A model generated the notes under the pieces. It saw only the letters and a list, made by a program, of their open reading frames with translations. It had not been told where the DNA came from and made no database searches. Shown piece by piece: positions 24,601 to 34,411 of a DNA stretch of 64,000 nt (positions are counted from its first letter, which is position 1; the number at the start of each line of letters is the position of its first letter). This DNA is from Incurvaria masculella. Its lineage: Eukaryota > Arthropoda > Insecta > Lepidoptera > Incurvariidae. The DNA lies in NCBI GenBank assembly GCA_946894095.1, contig OX335655.1, positions 5,208,001 to 5,272,000 of the forward strand, in the 5' to 3' direction. Made by a program: the position numbers and the translations under genes.

Positions 24601-27600
24601 CCAATAGCTAGGTTAGAGAGTAGTGTCAAAGAAGACGTGAAAGAAGGGTATGTTGTAGTGGTTTAGAAATATAGAGCAAATGAGTCACGAAAGAATGACC
24701 AAGATGATGTACAGATTTTTTTAAGTCGGTGGAAGTGTCCTGCCCAGGCGGCCTGGCAGATGTACCACCACCGGAAAGTAAAAAGGAATTAGGTATACCC
24801 ATCCTTCATTTGAGTACCGATAGCATATAACCTCATTAGTGTTTGATGTTTGAAAATAAAATTAAATAACTTAGCCGTGTGTCCGGACCAGCGAAAAATC
24901 ACCGCACTCATCAAGACGGAACTGCAGCACAAAATGCTGACCTGTCTCTTTTTTTGTCTCCACAAAATTGTTTGCTAAATTTTGTAAATGTCTAAATTGT
25001 GTGTTGGAAAAAATAAACGTATTTTCTTTCTTTCTTTCTTTCTCATTAGATTCCGTCAGCTTAACTTATTTTAAAGGTTGTTCAAGGATGGAGAATGCCT
25101 CCTATCCACCAGATGGCGCCCTATGGAGCGAGGCGAGGACCGCGACGAGCTGAAGCAAAAACTTCAGGAGCTGATGGAGTGTGGCGATGCAGCGCGCAAA
25201 CAGCGCCGCGCGCCGCCGCCCGTGATCGTCAAGAAGGCCCCCACGCTGCCAACAACTAAGGACATGAGACAAGAATGTACGTTTACATTATAATCTACCC
25301 AGTTTGTGCCAGTACATCTTCATACTTCATACTTCGTGCAATGCGTGTGGATTAAAAACACATACACTTGTATTCAGAGCGGATCTGTCAAAACTTAGTA
25401 CGGGATTAGCACCGGACTCAATACAAAAACCGGTTTAGTCCGACCTTAAAACTGCTACTACTGAAGTTAATCCGCTCACTCTGAATAGAGCTGTAAGAAG
25501 ATTGATGTTGGGCGCTCTGCATAAACCTGTTGAATACTTGATTTCTTAATAGGTGTAAGGCCGAAAAGCTGGTAAACTTGGTGACTTGGGTTTTCTCCGG
25601 TCTATATTGATCATAACATTAAAATAGTGAGGGCATGCGTCAGTGAAATCTTTAAATGAAAACCGATAATCATTTAGCACTGTCTATAATTTCTAAATCA
25701 GTTTATGAAGCGATATACATGGTCATCCGATGTAACTGACCATCTGACAAAACATGTATGCTGCTAATGTATTAGACTTATTTACGTGCCTTTTAAAAAT
25801 GAAATGAAAATTAAAAGATGGGAGAGCCACGGCACACCTTTTTTTTGGTCCCCCATGGGCTACTAAAAACGTTGGCCACGTTTCTTTATGGCAATGGTTA
25901 AAAATCCACACATGCTGGAGGCATGTGTTCAAAGCCCACATCATCACGATAGGTGGTATTTTTCCAATCGTCTTGGTCCCATTACGAGCTGAGGTTACTG
26001 GAATAAAATCACAATCTTATGAAACTTCTGGAATTCACTCTTAAAAAAAAATTACATTGTCCGTCCAGTGCTGAGTCAAATACGCGAGCGGGCCGAGTGG
26101 CTGGCGGAGATGGAGGCGCTGGGCCATGCGGCGCCGCACCGCGACCTCGTGCAAGACCAGATCGCCGAGCGCATGCGGCGGCTCGCGGGGCTGCGGCTTG
26201 ACACGGAGCGCTCGCGCCGGAGCGAAGTGCGTACCTGTATTGACATTATTTAGATGCGGCATGCTTATGTTATACGTTATGCACCAGAGGGAATTCTAGT
26301 GGAGTTTTTTTTAGTATGATAAGGTTCTGGATGGGTGACCATTTTAAACTGTTGAGGCTGGCCATAGTTCGGATTCCATGTCAAACTGTGAGTCCCCTTC
26401 CTTAGTAGGGTCAATCCGGCCCAGGTTGGTACCATCACATTAAATTTCATCCAGTTCAATGTAGCCGAGCAATATAAGGAAGGTCCTGACTTTGCACCTA
26501 TTTCCTATGTGGTGTGTTGGGAGTATCTCAACGTTCAGTTTGGTATTGGCCACCCATGTCTAGTTACATAAAAAATATAAATTTCTCCCTAAGGATATTC
26601 TCCTCCACCTAATCTGATTGCCATAAACGATGCATCCCTATTCCAGATTTAATTTATTGTAAGGAAAAGGCTTTGTAAAGATTTTACAGTGACGATTTTC
26701 AACTAACAATTGTGGAGGCAAAGTGATTTTTAAAAACGAATGTGTGTAGGAGGCTGGATCCTCCCGGTCGGATGGTCAGCTCGGGACGGCGAAAGCTAAG
26801 AATGCTGGTGCTGGAACCAGAAGTGACTCTGCCCCAGTCACGGCCAACAGTTCTCTTCATGCAGGTATATCCTAATGGGTGTTAAGGTACGTTAGGTAAA
26901 TAAAAACAAAAGTCTTAATATACTTAAAAGCAATAAATTTTCTCGTTGTAGAGAACGGAATGTTAGTTTTTAGGCTTCCCAGCGGCTGCCTATGCCGACA
27001 TTGTATTAGCACTTTTTAAGCTTGGAAAATGGGTAGTTAGCCCATTCAGTGTTCATGCAGCTATTGCTGTAAGTAAATTGCCTTTGTTCGCTGTAAGTAT
27101 CTATAACATAAAATTAACTTAGCCAAAGAGAAAAGAGGGTGGTGCGTCTATGGGTAAGAGACGTTTCCAAAGCATTCAACCAAGCATCTTGCTTATTTTG
27201 TTATTTTGGTAACCGCTTAGAAGACCAATTCATTCAAATTTACAAACCCTTCATGACAGCCTTTAACCCTTTTACCGCCAAGGTTTTTTGGCATAATCCT
27301 TATCAATACGCCACACTACAATTATTTCGATAATATGCAGTCTTGAATTGTTGTTTGTTTTGTTGCAAATAGTGTGTTTCCACTGTGGAAACATTAGAAA
27401 TCTAATGAACGCTAGTATGTACTGTGCAATTATGTAAATAAAACACATTATTTCGTAATCAGTAAAGTTTTATTAATGTTTGAAGTGGAGTAGTTTTCTG
27501 TCGGATATTTCCGACGATGGCGCCTGCAGAATGCCTTGCTCTGACGGATATATACGTTCCTGGCGGGGAAAGGGTTAAACAGGGTGTTTCAACGTCGTGT

Positions 27601-28120
27601 ACAGTACAGTAATTCTCAGAATTTTAATCAACTTTAATTATTTTTTCATTGAAATAGTTTGAGTTATTTTATAAATTATGTTGTTTTTGTTGCTTTGTTG
27701 GCTTTGTGTCATATCATTTGGAACTTCGAGCCCTATACCTACCTTGTCGGTACTCATGGAAATGAAAGGTCTCCAGATATGCCTTCATGTCACGTTAAAA
27801 TTTAATTTTGTCATATCACTGGAACTTCTAGTCTTAAACAGATCATGTTGGTAATGAAATCAAAAGTCTCATTGAGATCTAACTTTCTGTCATGTTCCAA
27901 ATTGTATCGTTTGGCTCCCCGTTAATTTACCCTTTCCAGATGTTCTGGTACATAAACACATGCTTACGTTTCAGGACGATCGTCTGTGAATAATAAGCGC
28001 AAAGTGGATTCAAGGAGCAAGTCGGCAGCTCCGAATCAACGGCGCGAGAGAGATGAGAATGTTTCCGCATATGTTAACCAGTTCACACCGCTCACGCGGT
28101 CACCTCGCCGGCGCTCTTGA
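21627..28120 (+). CDS. UPF0193 (EVG1 / C22orf23-like) family protein
   Basis: Six exons join in phase: 21627-21756, 23371-23578, 25113-25276, 26069-26226, 26750-26864 and 27975-28120, giving 306 residues and ending in TGA. Diagnostic blocks in order are GGVFHSRKADPSSETADFLK (about 24-43), LLEETKLTSDLRKK (about 45-58), RDELKQKLQELMECGDAARK, and IRERAEWLAEMEALGH followed by HRDLVQDQIAERMRRL. These match the family's MEESKLT and ERKEFLADMEALG motifs. The family protein in human is about 217 residues. This one has an extra tail encoded by exons 5 and 6, rich in Ser, Lys and Arg, ending in TPLTRSPRRRS. Function is unknown; I recall that the family is mostly found in ciliated organisms. A SINE ends 31 bases before the acceptor of exon 2. 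The gene is convergent with the helicase gene that follows. Confidence 0.85.
21877..21990. mobile_element. CAGTCGTATTCAGAG MITE
   Basis: GTGATATTCAGAGTGAACTG ... CGCGTATTAAAGTTCGCC matches the family. In intron 1 of the UPF0193 gene. Confidence 0.6.
22932..23339 (+). mobile_element. SINE with tRNA-like head, full length
   Basis: The head has A box TAGCCTAGTGG and B box GGTTCAATACC. The body is the one described at 386-745, and it ends in A(9). It stops 31 bases before the acceptor of the second UPF0193 exon. Confidence 0.85.
23587..23739. mobile_element. TAGGCCTATTCT MITE
   Basis: Exact inverted ends TAGGCCTATTCT and AGAATAGGCCTA bracket about 150 bases. It starts 9 bases after the exon 2 donor of the UPF0193 gene. 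A relative is at 44597-44832. Confidence 0.75.
23849..23873. repeat. Poly(G) tract
   Basis: GGGGGC followed by a run of more than 15 G on the plus strand, inside an intron. Confidence 0.9.
24240..24600 (+). pseudogene. LINE reverse transcriptase remnant
   Basis: The frame at 24380-24580 reads GGKCDMDIEIRLSVGNRVND and later EEESRINAVEMRCLR. These are hallmark phrases near the C-terminus of a LINE RT common in Lepidoptera. It is broken elsewhere and much shortened. Located in the UPF0193 gene's second intron. Confidence 0.7.
24700..25044 (+). repeat. LINE 3' tail-like DNA ending in (TTTC)n
   Basis: AATAAACGTATTTTCTTTC followed by four TTTC units is typical of LINE 3' ends. It stops 70 bases before exon 3 of the UPF0193 gene. 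Confidence 0.5.
25365..25495. mobile_element. CAGTCGTATTCAGAG MITE
   Basis: CACTTGTATTCAGAGCGGATC ... CCGCTCACTCTGAATAGAGCTG. In intron 3 of the UPF0193 gene. Confidence 0.75.
26321..26575 (+). mobile_element. SINE with the 3' end of the 5S-like head
   Basis: Starts with GGTTCTGGATGGGTGACC (end of the 5S-like head), followed by the family body and tail ACATAAAAAATATAAA. In an intron of the UPF0193 gene. Confidence 0.7.
26865..27974. other. Last intron of the UPF0193 gene
   Basis: GT at 26865, AG at 27973-27974. No gene or clear repeat family is seen in it. Confidence 0.6.
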
Positions 28121-28261
28121 TCATCTTTGAATTTATATTTACATTTACATTGACATGTGAATTTATGTTAAATTTTGTATTACATTGTTAACAGAAAAAA
28201 CATGCTCAATGAACTATGAATGTTTGGCGTGTGGATTCCTATGCATAAATATAATACAATC

Positions 28262-28470
28262 GAATTCCACAAAAAACTCTAGGTCCCTTCCTTACTTATT
28301 AGGTGCTAGGGTTCATCCAGCCCGGGTTGGTACCATCTCACTGAATCAATGATGGTCGAAGCGGCAATGAAAATTATTCATGGTTTCAATCTAGTTCGAT
28401 GTAGCCATGAAATATAAGGAAGGTCTTGGCATGGCACCTAGTTCCTATATGGTGTGTTGGGCTTATATCA
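28262..28470 (+). mobile_element. SINE body, head missing
   Basis: CGAATTCCACAAAAAACTCT through GGAAGGTCTTGGCATGGCAC matches the shared body. Between the convergent UPF0193 and helicase genes. Confidence 0.7.
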
Positions 28471-28900
28471 TGAAAGTAAAAATTATGATTTCATTTCTTA
28501 TGAAACGTTCCCCATTGATTTTTATTATTGTTTACGGTTGTGGAGAGAACACTTCCCGTCACACTACACCACAGTTTTTGATGTGACTTATATCTTCATA
28601 TAGCTTGACTCTTTCCATCAATGATGTGCTATTTACTTGATAAATTATGTAAAGGGTGAGCGTAAGGGAATATTATGAGATAAGTCAGGGCAAAACGGGC
28701 TTTAATGAAGGCGGACTCATGAGCCATTTATTTTATTATCGTTTTACAGACTGGCCTTTGATGATGATCTCTCCATTCCCAGCTTCAAGACCATTGAATA
28801 TTTTTAAAGGTTTGATCAAGGTATAACTTGTGTGTAATAAATAATGGCTTACAGATACACTTCACAACTCGTTATATCGGCACTATACTACATATCTTAT

Positions 28901-31900
28901 TCAATCTATCACAATAGTCTTTATTCGTTTTGCACATTTCTCTTTCCCATTGTCCGTCACTTTTGTTTTCCTAGGCTTGGGTTTATCTTCCACGGTCAAA
29001 GCGCTCACTGAAAACTCGTTGGGTGCCAAAGACTCTAAATCAAAGGACGTGTAACTTCTCACCCTCATGGTGAGAGCGAAAGAGGAGTCATTCGCGACAT
29101 CCATGTTTGCTCCCTTCTTTATATAGCTTATTGTATTGTACGGAGTAAAATGAAAGTCTTCGGTCAAATAACTTTCCACTAACAGAAAAGCAATCACATC
29201 CTCAGCGAGATTCCGCGAAACGGTGGGTACCTTCCCCTTAATCCGTAAATTCACTGGACCCTTCAAGAACCAGACATCCAGTAATTTCTGGGCAGTTAGC
29301 TTGGTGTCCAGCTTTTCGGCATTGTCGAGGATCTGGGCGAGAGACCTGACGTGGCCTTCCAGCCGTATTTCTCTCGTGCTCGCATTCTTGTTGCAGCAAA
29401 CGTCGCACATTTGGTTGCAGTCACTAGTCCCCCAGTCCTCGTCAAAGTGTTGGGATATGAGCTGCCTGCGACACTGGTGTCCCGTCAGACAGTACCTGAT
29501 CATCCCGTACAGGTGCTCCAGGCTTCCCACCGATGAGAACACCATAGTGCTCACTTTGAACATATCCTGCATTCGATATAGTGTGATGCACTCTGCTCGC
29601 GAGCCATCTCTGCCCGCACGACCGCTCTCTGCAAGCACATTTGTATCGAATAAAAAAATGTGTTTGTGTAAAAGTGTGCAATATTTTTGTTCTGTACCCG
29701 AAGTCTCAGTTGTCACCTAAATTGGCCGACGGCAAGCCGATCGACTGGCGTTTTCAAATGTATGGAGAAATTGAAGAGCGCAGAAATTGCGAGCTCGGAA
29801 ATGTTAAGCGAACTAACATTTCCGAGCCAGAGCTTGATTTGACAGCTAACTCAACGTTGCCGTTTACGTCCACTCTGCGTTTTCATACAAATTGGAAGTC
29901 CGCGTTTGACTTTGTCAGCTTGAAGAAGTAAAACCACATTATATCTACTTGTATGGAGTTTGACGTTTTTACGGAAAATGCCAGTCGATCGGTTTGCCGT
30001 ATACGCCAATTTAGGTGAGAACTCAGACCGACCACTCTGATAGCCATAATATATTAAAGCCAAAATTAAAATAAATATAGATGAGTGCATTTCGTCAATA
30101 ATGCAAGCTGCTCCACGGTTCGGAATCCATGTAAAATGTAGGTCCCCTTCCTCTACTAGGTGGTAGCACAGAATATAATACTAGTACACGAAGTACTAGT
30201 ATTCGTACCTCGCAGCTGGCTCTAGAATGGCCCTTCTGGGCCTTCTGGGCCATTCTAGTACCAGCTGCGAGGACATTAGCGGAAATGACAGTTAAGGTGC
30301 AGCCATCTAGAAATAATGGCCGATCCCCAAGCTGTAGTGAAGACGACATTTTATTATTATTTTCTCTGCAGGACAGTTATAGGAAACGCAAGGGATTTAT
30401 CGCCATATTCAACCAGAGGGTCATTCTGCGGTGGTGTTAGTAGTTTAAATACTGCTAAATTAAATAAAAGTTACTATTAATAACAAGCATCTTACGAGAA
30501 AAAGTTATATTGATTGGAATGAGCGGCCGTCAGTTAATTTATATTTCATCCAGGCCAACAGTTCATTTAAGACACGACTGAAGTTGGTCCAGATCGGCTC
30601 TAGCTCACTTCACGTGGAACATTCGCAAACGTGACTGCATGGATATAGGCACATTCAACCCCGTGGGTGGTAGGGTTTAAGCCCGCCCAGGTTGGTACCA
30701 TCGCATTGGATGAAAAGATGGTCGAAGCGGCAATGAAAAATTGTGCTTGCATTTCATCCAGTTCAGTGAAGCTGTGCTTATAAAGAGAAGGTCCTGGCAT
30801 GGCACCTAATTCCTTCGGGAATGTGGTGTATTGGGCTAATATCATAATAGTAGTTGTGTGGTAGTCGTCCACGTCAGGTTGCATAAAACAAAAATCTCGA
30901 AACATCTATAAAGCTGTTAAACGTATGGATTTCAATTTTTAAGTAACATGTTTTTTAAGTAACCTGAGCTACGAAGAGAGACTTGAAGCTCTAAACCTGC
31001 CTACTCTGGAGTCACGCCGTCAAAGAGGGGACCTAATCGAAATTTACAAAATTCTCACCTTTAAGTACGACTGCCCAGAACTCATTGAAATATTTGCACG
31101 CAACCAGAATGTTCATCTTCGAGGGCACAACATGAAACTGCAAGTCACGGCCTCTAGAACGAATACTCGCAAAAACTACATAACCAACCGAGTAGTAGAG
31201 GCATGGAATAAACTCCCAGAAGACGTGATAACTCTACGAACACCAACCAATTCAAAAATAGACTGGATAACCATGTCAAACAAAATCGAATGTAAAGAAA
31301 AATAACAAAAAAAAAAACTTTTTTTTTTTTATTAAAAACAACTACATTTATCAAGTTAAACACTGGATTTAGACGCATCAGCATATGCTGCCTGTTTAAA
31401 ACTTATAAATAAATGTTCTGGCTAAAAGAACTCGCTCGAAGCGAAAATGTATGCTATTTCTATGCTATGTATGTATATTATCATGTAAATTTACAAAAAA
31501 TAATATTCCTCCCAGACTTATGAATATGCCAACTGATTAAAAAAAACCGGCCAAGTGCGAGTAGGACTTGCACACAAAGGGAACCATCGTATAAGATTTA
31601 ATGGAATTACGACAATATAGACGTTTACTGTATGGGGGGCCACTTTAAGTTTATTCATATTTTAATTTAATTTGTTGTTGTAGCAGAAATAGAAATACAC
31701 ATTCTGTAAAAATGTCAACTACCTACTAGCCCTGTGACAGATGGACGGACGGACGTACTGACAGCGGAGGCTTAATAAACGGGTTCCGTTGGTATCCTTT
31801 TGGTTCTGAACCCTAATAATCACTTATGTCAATTTTTTGAGGAAAAAAATTTGTGAGATGTTTTTATTTTGCCTATGACTGTTTTTCATTAAAAACCACT

Positions 31901-33100
31901 AGAAATATATTTAAGACAGTAGGTACCTTGATAGTAATTCTCCATTGATTTGCTCAGAGTGTGGTGTATCACGAAGCGAACGTCCGGCTTGTCTATGCCC
32001 ATGCCAAAGGCGACTGTCGCAACTATCACGTGATATTTCTTGTCATGCCACTTTGCGTGTACCACAGAGCGCTTTTCTGCCTCAAGATTGGCGTGGTAGC
32101 AACCCACCGGCAGACCTCGGGCTGAGAGCCCAGTGGTTACATCTTCACACTCTTTAATAGTGTTTGTGTATATGATACCAGTTTCATTCTTATATCGATA
32201 CTTGATAAGCTTTTCGAGAATATCCAAACATTCCTCCTGAGAGGACGGCTTTTCAATAATTTTATAGAAGAGATTCGGTCGGTTAAATGTAGATTTTATA
32301 ACAAGGCAGCCTCGGATGTTGAGGATTGTTTGGACGTCGTTGAGCACGTGTGCAGTGGCCGTAGCGGTCAGACCCAGCAGGGGCACACCTGGAAACATAT
32401 TGGCGAGGATTCCCAGAAATTTGTAATCAGGCCGAAAATCGTGCCCCCACTGGGAGCAGCAGTGAACTTCGTCAATTGCAATCCTTTGTAAACGCCCTTC
32501 CGAAAAGCATTTTTGCAGGTTTGACATGAAACGTTTGCTTTTTGCGAATCGCTCCGGTGTTGCATAGAGTAATTTTGTTGGAGAGTTTTTGTCTTTTAGG
32601 TCATTAAGAGTAGCATTCGTTTCCTCCTTGAGGCTAGTGGAAGTCATGAGCCTGGCGGGGATATTTTTGCTGCGCAGAGCTCGCACTTGGTCCTCCATGA
32701 GTGATATGAGCGGAGACACGACCACTGTGATGCCGGGACGGACCAGAGCAGGCAGCTGGTAGCAAAGGCTCTTACCAGCGCCGGTTGGCATCACAACAAG
32801 CGCGTGCTCGCCCGATAGAGTTGAATTGATGGCGCTCAACTGTTTTGGCCGAAATTTGTTTATTTTGAACACACTGGTGAGTACTTCTCTCACCTTGCCC
32901 GACCACTCATACTCGGTGCCGCCCCAGTCCACACTCGCAAGCTTGGAAGACTTACGTTTGTCGATCTCTGTCTTTAGAGAGTTCTTCTTTTCTTGAAGTG
33001 TTCGCTGACGCTGCTTCCATTTGGCAAGTTCTTTTTCAACAACCCGAAGCTCCTCTTCCACTGTTTTTATTTTTAATTCTAAATCATCGTGATCAGCCAT
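28901..33100 (-). CDS. Recql: RecQ-family ATP-dependent DNA helicase Q1
   Basis: Minus-strand exons 33100-31927 and 29628-28901 join in phase 1 (CAA G|AG) to give 633 residues, close to human RECQL (649). An N-terminal coiled coil spans about 8-50. The helicase core follows: Walker A MPTGAGKS (104-111), the DEVH box (210-213) with the aromatic-rich loop CSQWGHDFRPDY just after it, LTATAT (motif III), and motif VI QESGRAGRDG at the exon junction. A four-cysteine zinc site follows (Cys444, 462, 466, 469), then a winged-helix region and a basic C-terminus (KPKPRKTK, KEKCAKRIK), probably a nuclear signal. RECQL unwinds 3'-5', promotes branch migration and supports replication fork restart. The 2.3-kb intron contains four kinds of repeat. 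A minus-strand AATAAA lies at 28727-28732. Confidence 0.95.
29713..30018. mobile_element. TCACCTAAATTGGC MITE
   Basis: Exact inverted ends TCACCTAAATTGGC (29713-29726) and GCCAATTTAGGTGA (30005-30018). The similarity continues inward (GCCGATCGACTGGC / GCCAGTCGATCGGT). A second copy is at 53030-53309. In the RECQL intron. Confidence 0.8.
30087..30900 (+). mobile_element. SINE interrupted by a ~490-bp insertion
   Basis: The left part (30087-30168) and the right part (30664-30895) together make one SINE. The join falls in CTAGGTGGTAG, which is partly duplicated on both sides of the insertion. In the RECQL intron. Confidence 0.75.
30205..30275. repeat. Palindrome inside the inserted DNA
   Basis: CCTCGCAGCTGGCTCTAGAATG and the inverse CATTCTAGTACCAGCTGCGAGG flank GGCCCTTCTGGGCC-type centres. 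A smaller one (ACTAGTAC ... GTACTAGT) lies just left. Confidence 0.75.
30961..31305 (+). pseudogene. LINE reverse transcriptase C-terminal remnant
   Basis: The frame reads NLSYEERLEALNLPTLESRR, QRGDLIEIYK, HLRGHNMKL and NRVVEAWNKLPEDV, a diverged relative of the copy at 2405. A one-base shift near 31240 breaks the last motif. In the RECQL intron. Confidence 0.8.
31541..31817. mobile_element. GGGTTCCGTACC element
   Basis: AAAAAACCGGCCAAGTGCGAG at the left, GGACGGACGGAC in the middle and GGGTTCCGTTGGTATCC at the right. Ends about 110 bases from the RECQL first-exon donor. Confidence 0.75.
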
Positions 33101-34411
33101 AGTAGGAAGGTTTACTTAACAGACTAAGAGATAGAGACTAGAAGACTGGATCTTCTTGGATATTAGGTATACTTACGTCTTTTATCGAATCAAGAGAGGA
33201 ACTTCACAACGGATAGAAAAATTGCGGCCAGTTAACCCTCGATCACCTCCAACAGCACATAATATTTAAACAATTAAGCTAGTTCCTGTGGATGGCATTT
33301 TGCCGCTGCAAGGCAAGGTTTTCGAGCCCATCCTAGATCATTACGTATAGGTTATAAGGATGTGAACCTGGTGTCACCATGGGATGATCTTCTCACATAC
33401 TATAATTATAATTTGTGAATGAGTAATTCTTCATTCTCCTTTTTGTAGAGGATACAAATACAAAACACAAAACTTCGCCTTTGCTTGTTTGGCGGTGGGC
33501 AAATTTTTCATTCTACACCATAGAATTTAAATATTTTTGGTGTTCTACACAGAGTATAATATGTTTCCTGACGTGTCCGTCTCCATTGCCACGCGACTCA
33601 GCTGCCAGACGACTCGTAGGCCGCGCGGCTCGGTCGTCTGGGTATTAACCAGCATAATAGTATATTTGGATCACAAAGGTAGGTAATCGTCCTGATTCAT
33701 TTCGTGTGTAGGTTGGCTTTGATAATGATGAGACCCTTAACTTGTAAACACGGGATGTTCACTTGGCTGGTTTTCAGAAGTGAAACTTCTATATGCACGG
33801 AAGAGTGAATCGGCATAGATTAGAGGTAGCCGCGAAACGAATTCCCTTCTCCGACTTCAGATCCTCAAGTTACATCACCCAACTCTAAAACACTTAATCG
33901 AACTGTCTTCATAATTTTGGCACTACAATGCGATTAAAATAAGAATAGGACAGGATCACCGCCATTTTGAATGTCAAACTGCTAAAATCCTCACTTCACT
34001 TCACAAACTTTAGTACTTTGCCGCGGTGTTGACGCGTACTTTCCCTCGCGACTTCGAGTGACGTTAGTCACGAGCCCCGTCCTATTCTTATTTGAATCGC
34101 GTTGCACAATCATACGCAGAGAGTAATGCTAGAACAGTTTGGTTTCTAACGTACGAAAGCCAAACTGATTTTTTAAATAAAAAAAAAATAATAAAAAACC
34201 GAGTCGTCGTCTGACCTGGGTAGACCGACAAACAAAAATGTATTTGTAATTCAAGGTAACGAACACACGCTGTAGTTATACTCTATGGCCAATCTATAAG
34301 CCGGAAATATCAATAAAGATCCCCTCATTGTTATTGTAGATCGTTTCTACAAACGTTAGCTGCCGACGTGTACTTTTGTATGTTGTAACGTGCTTGTGAG
34401 GTTCTGTTTGT
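33101..34411. other. Divergent intergenic region, RECQL and CMAS promoters
   Basis: Holds both start regions. An inverted repeat at about 33927-34105 (AATAAGAATAGGACAGG / CCCGTCCTATTCTTATT) marks a foldback element. No TATA box was identified. Confidence 0.5.
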
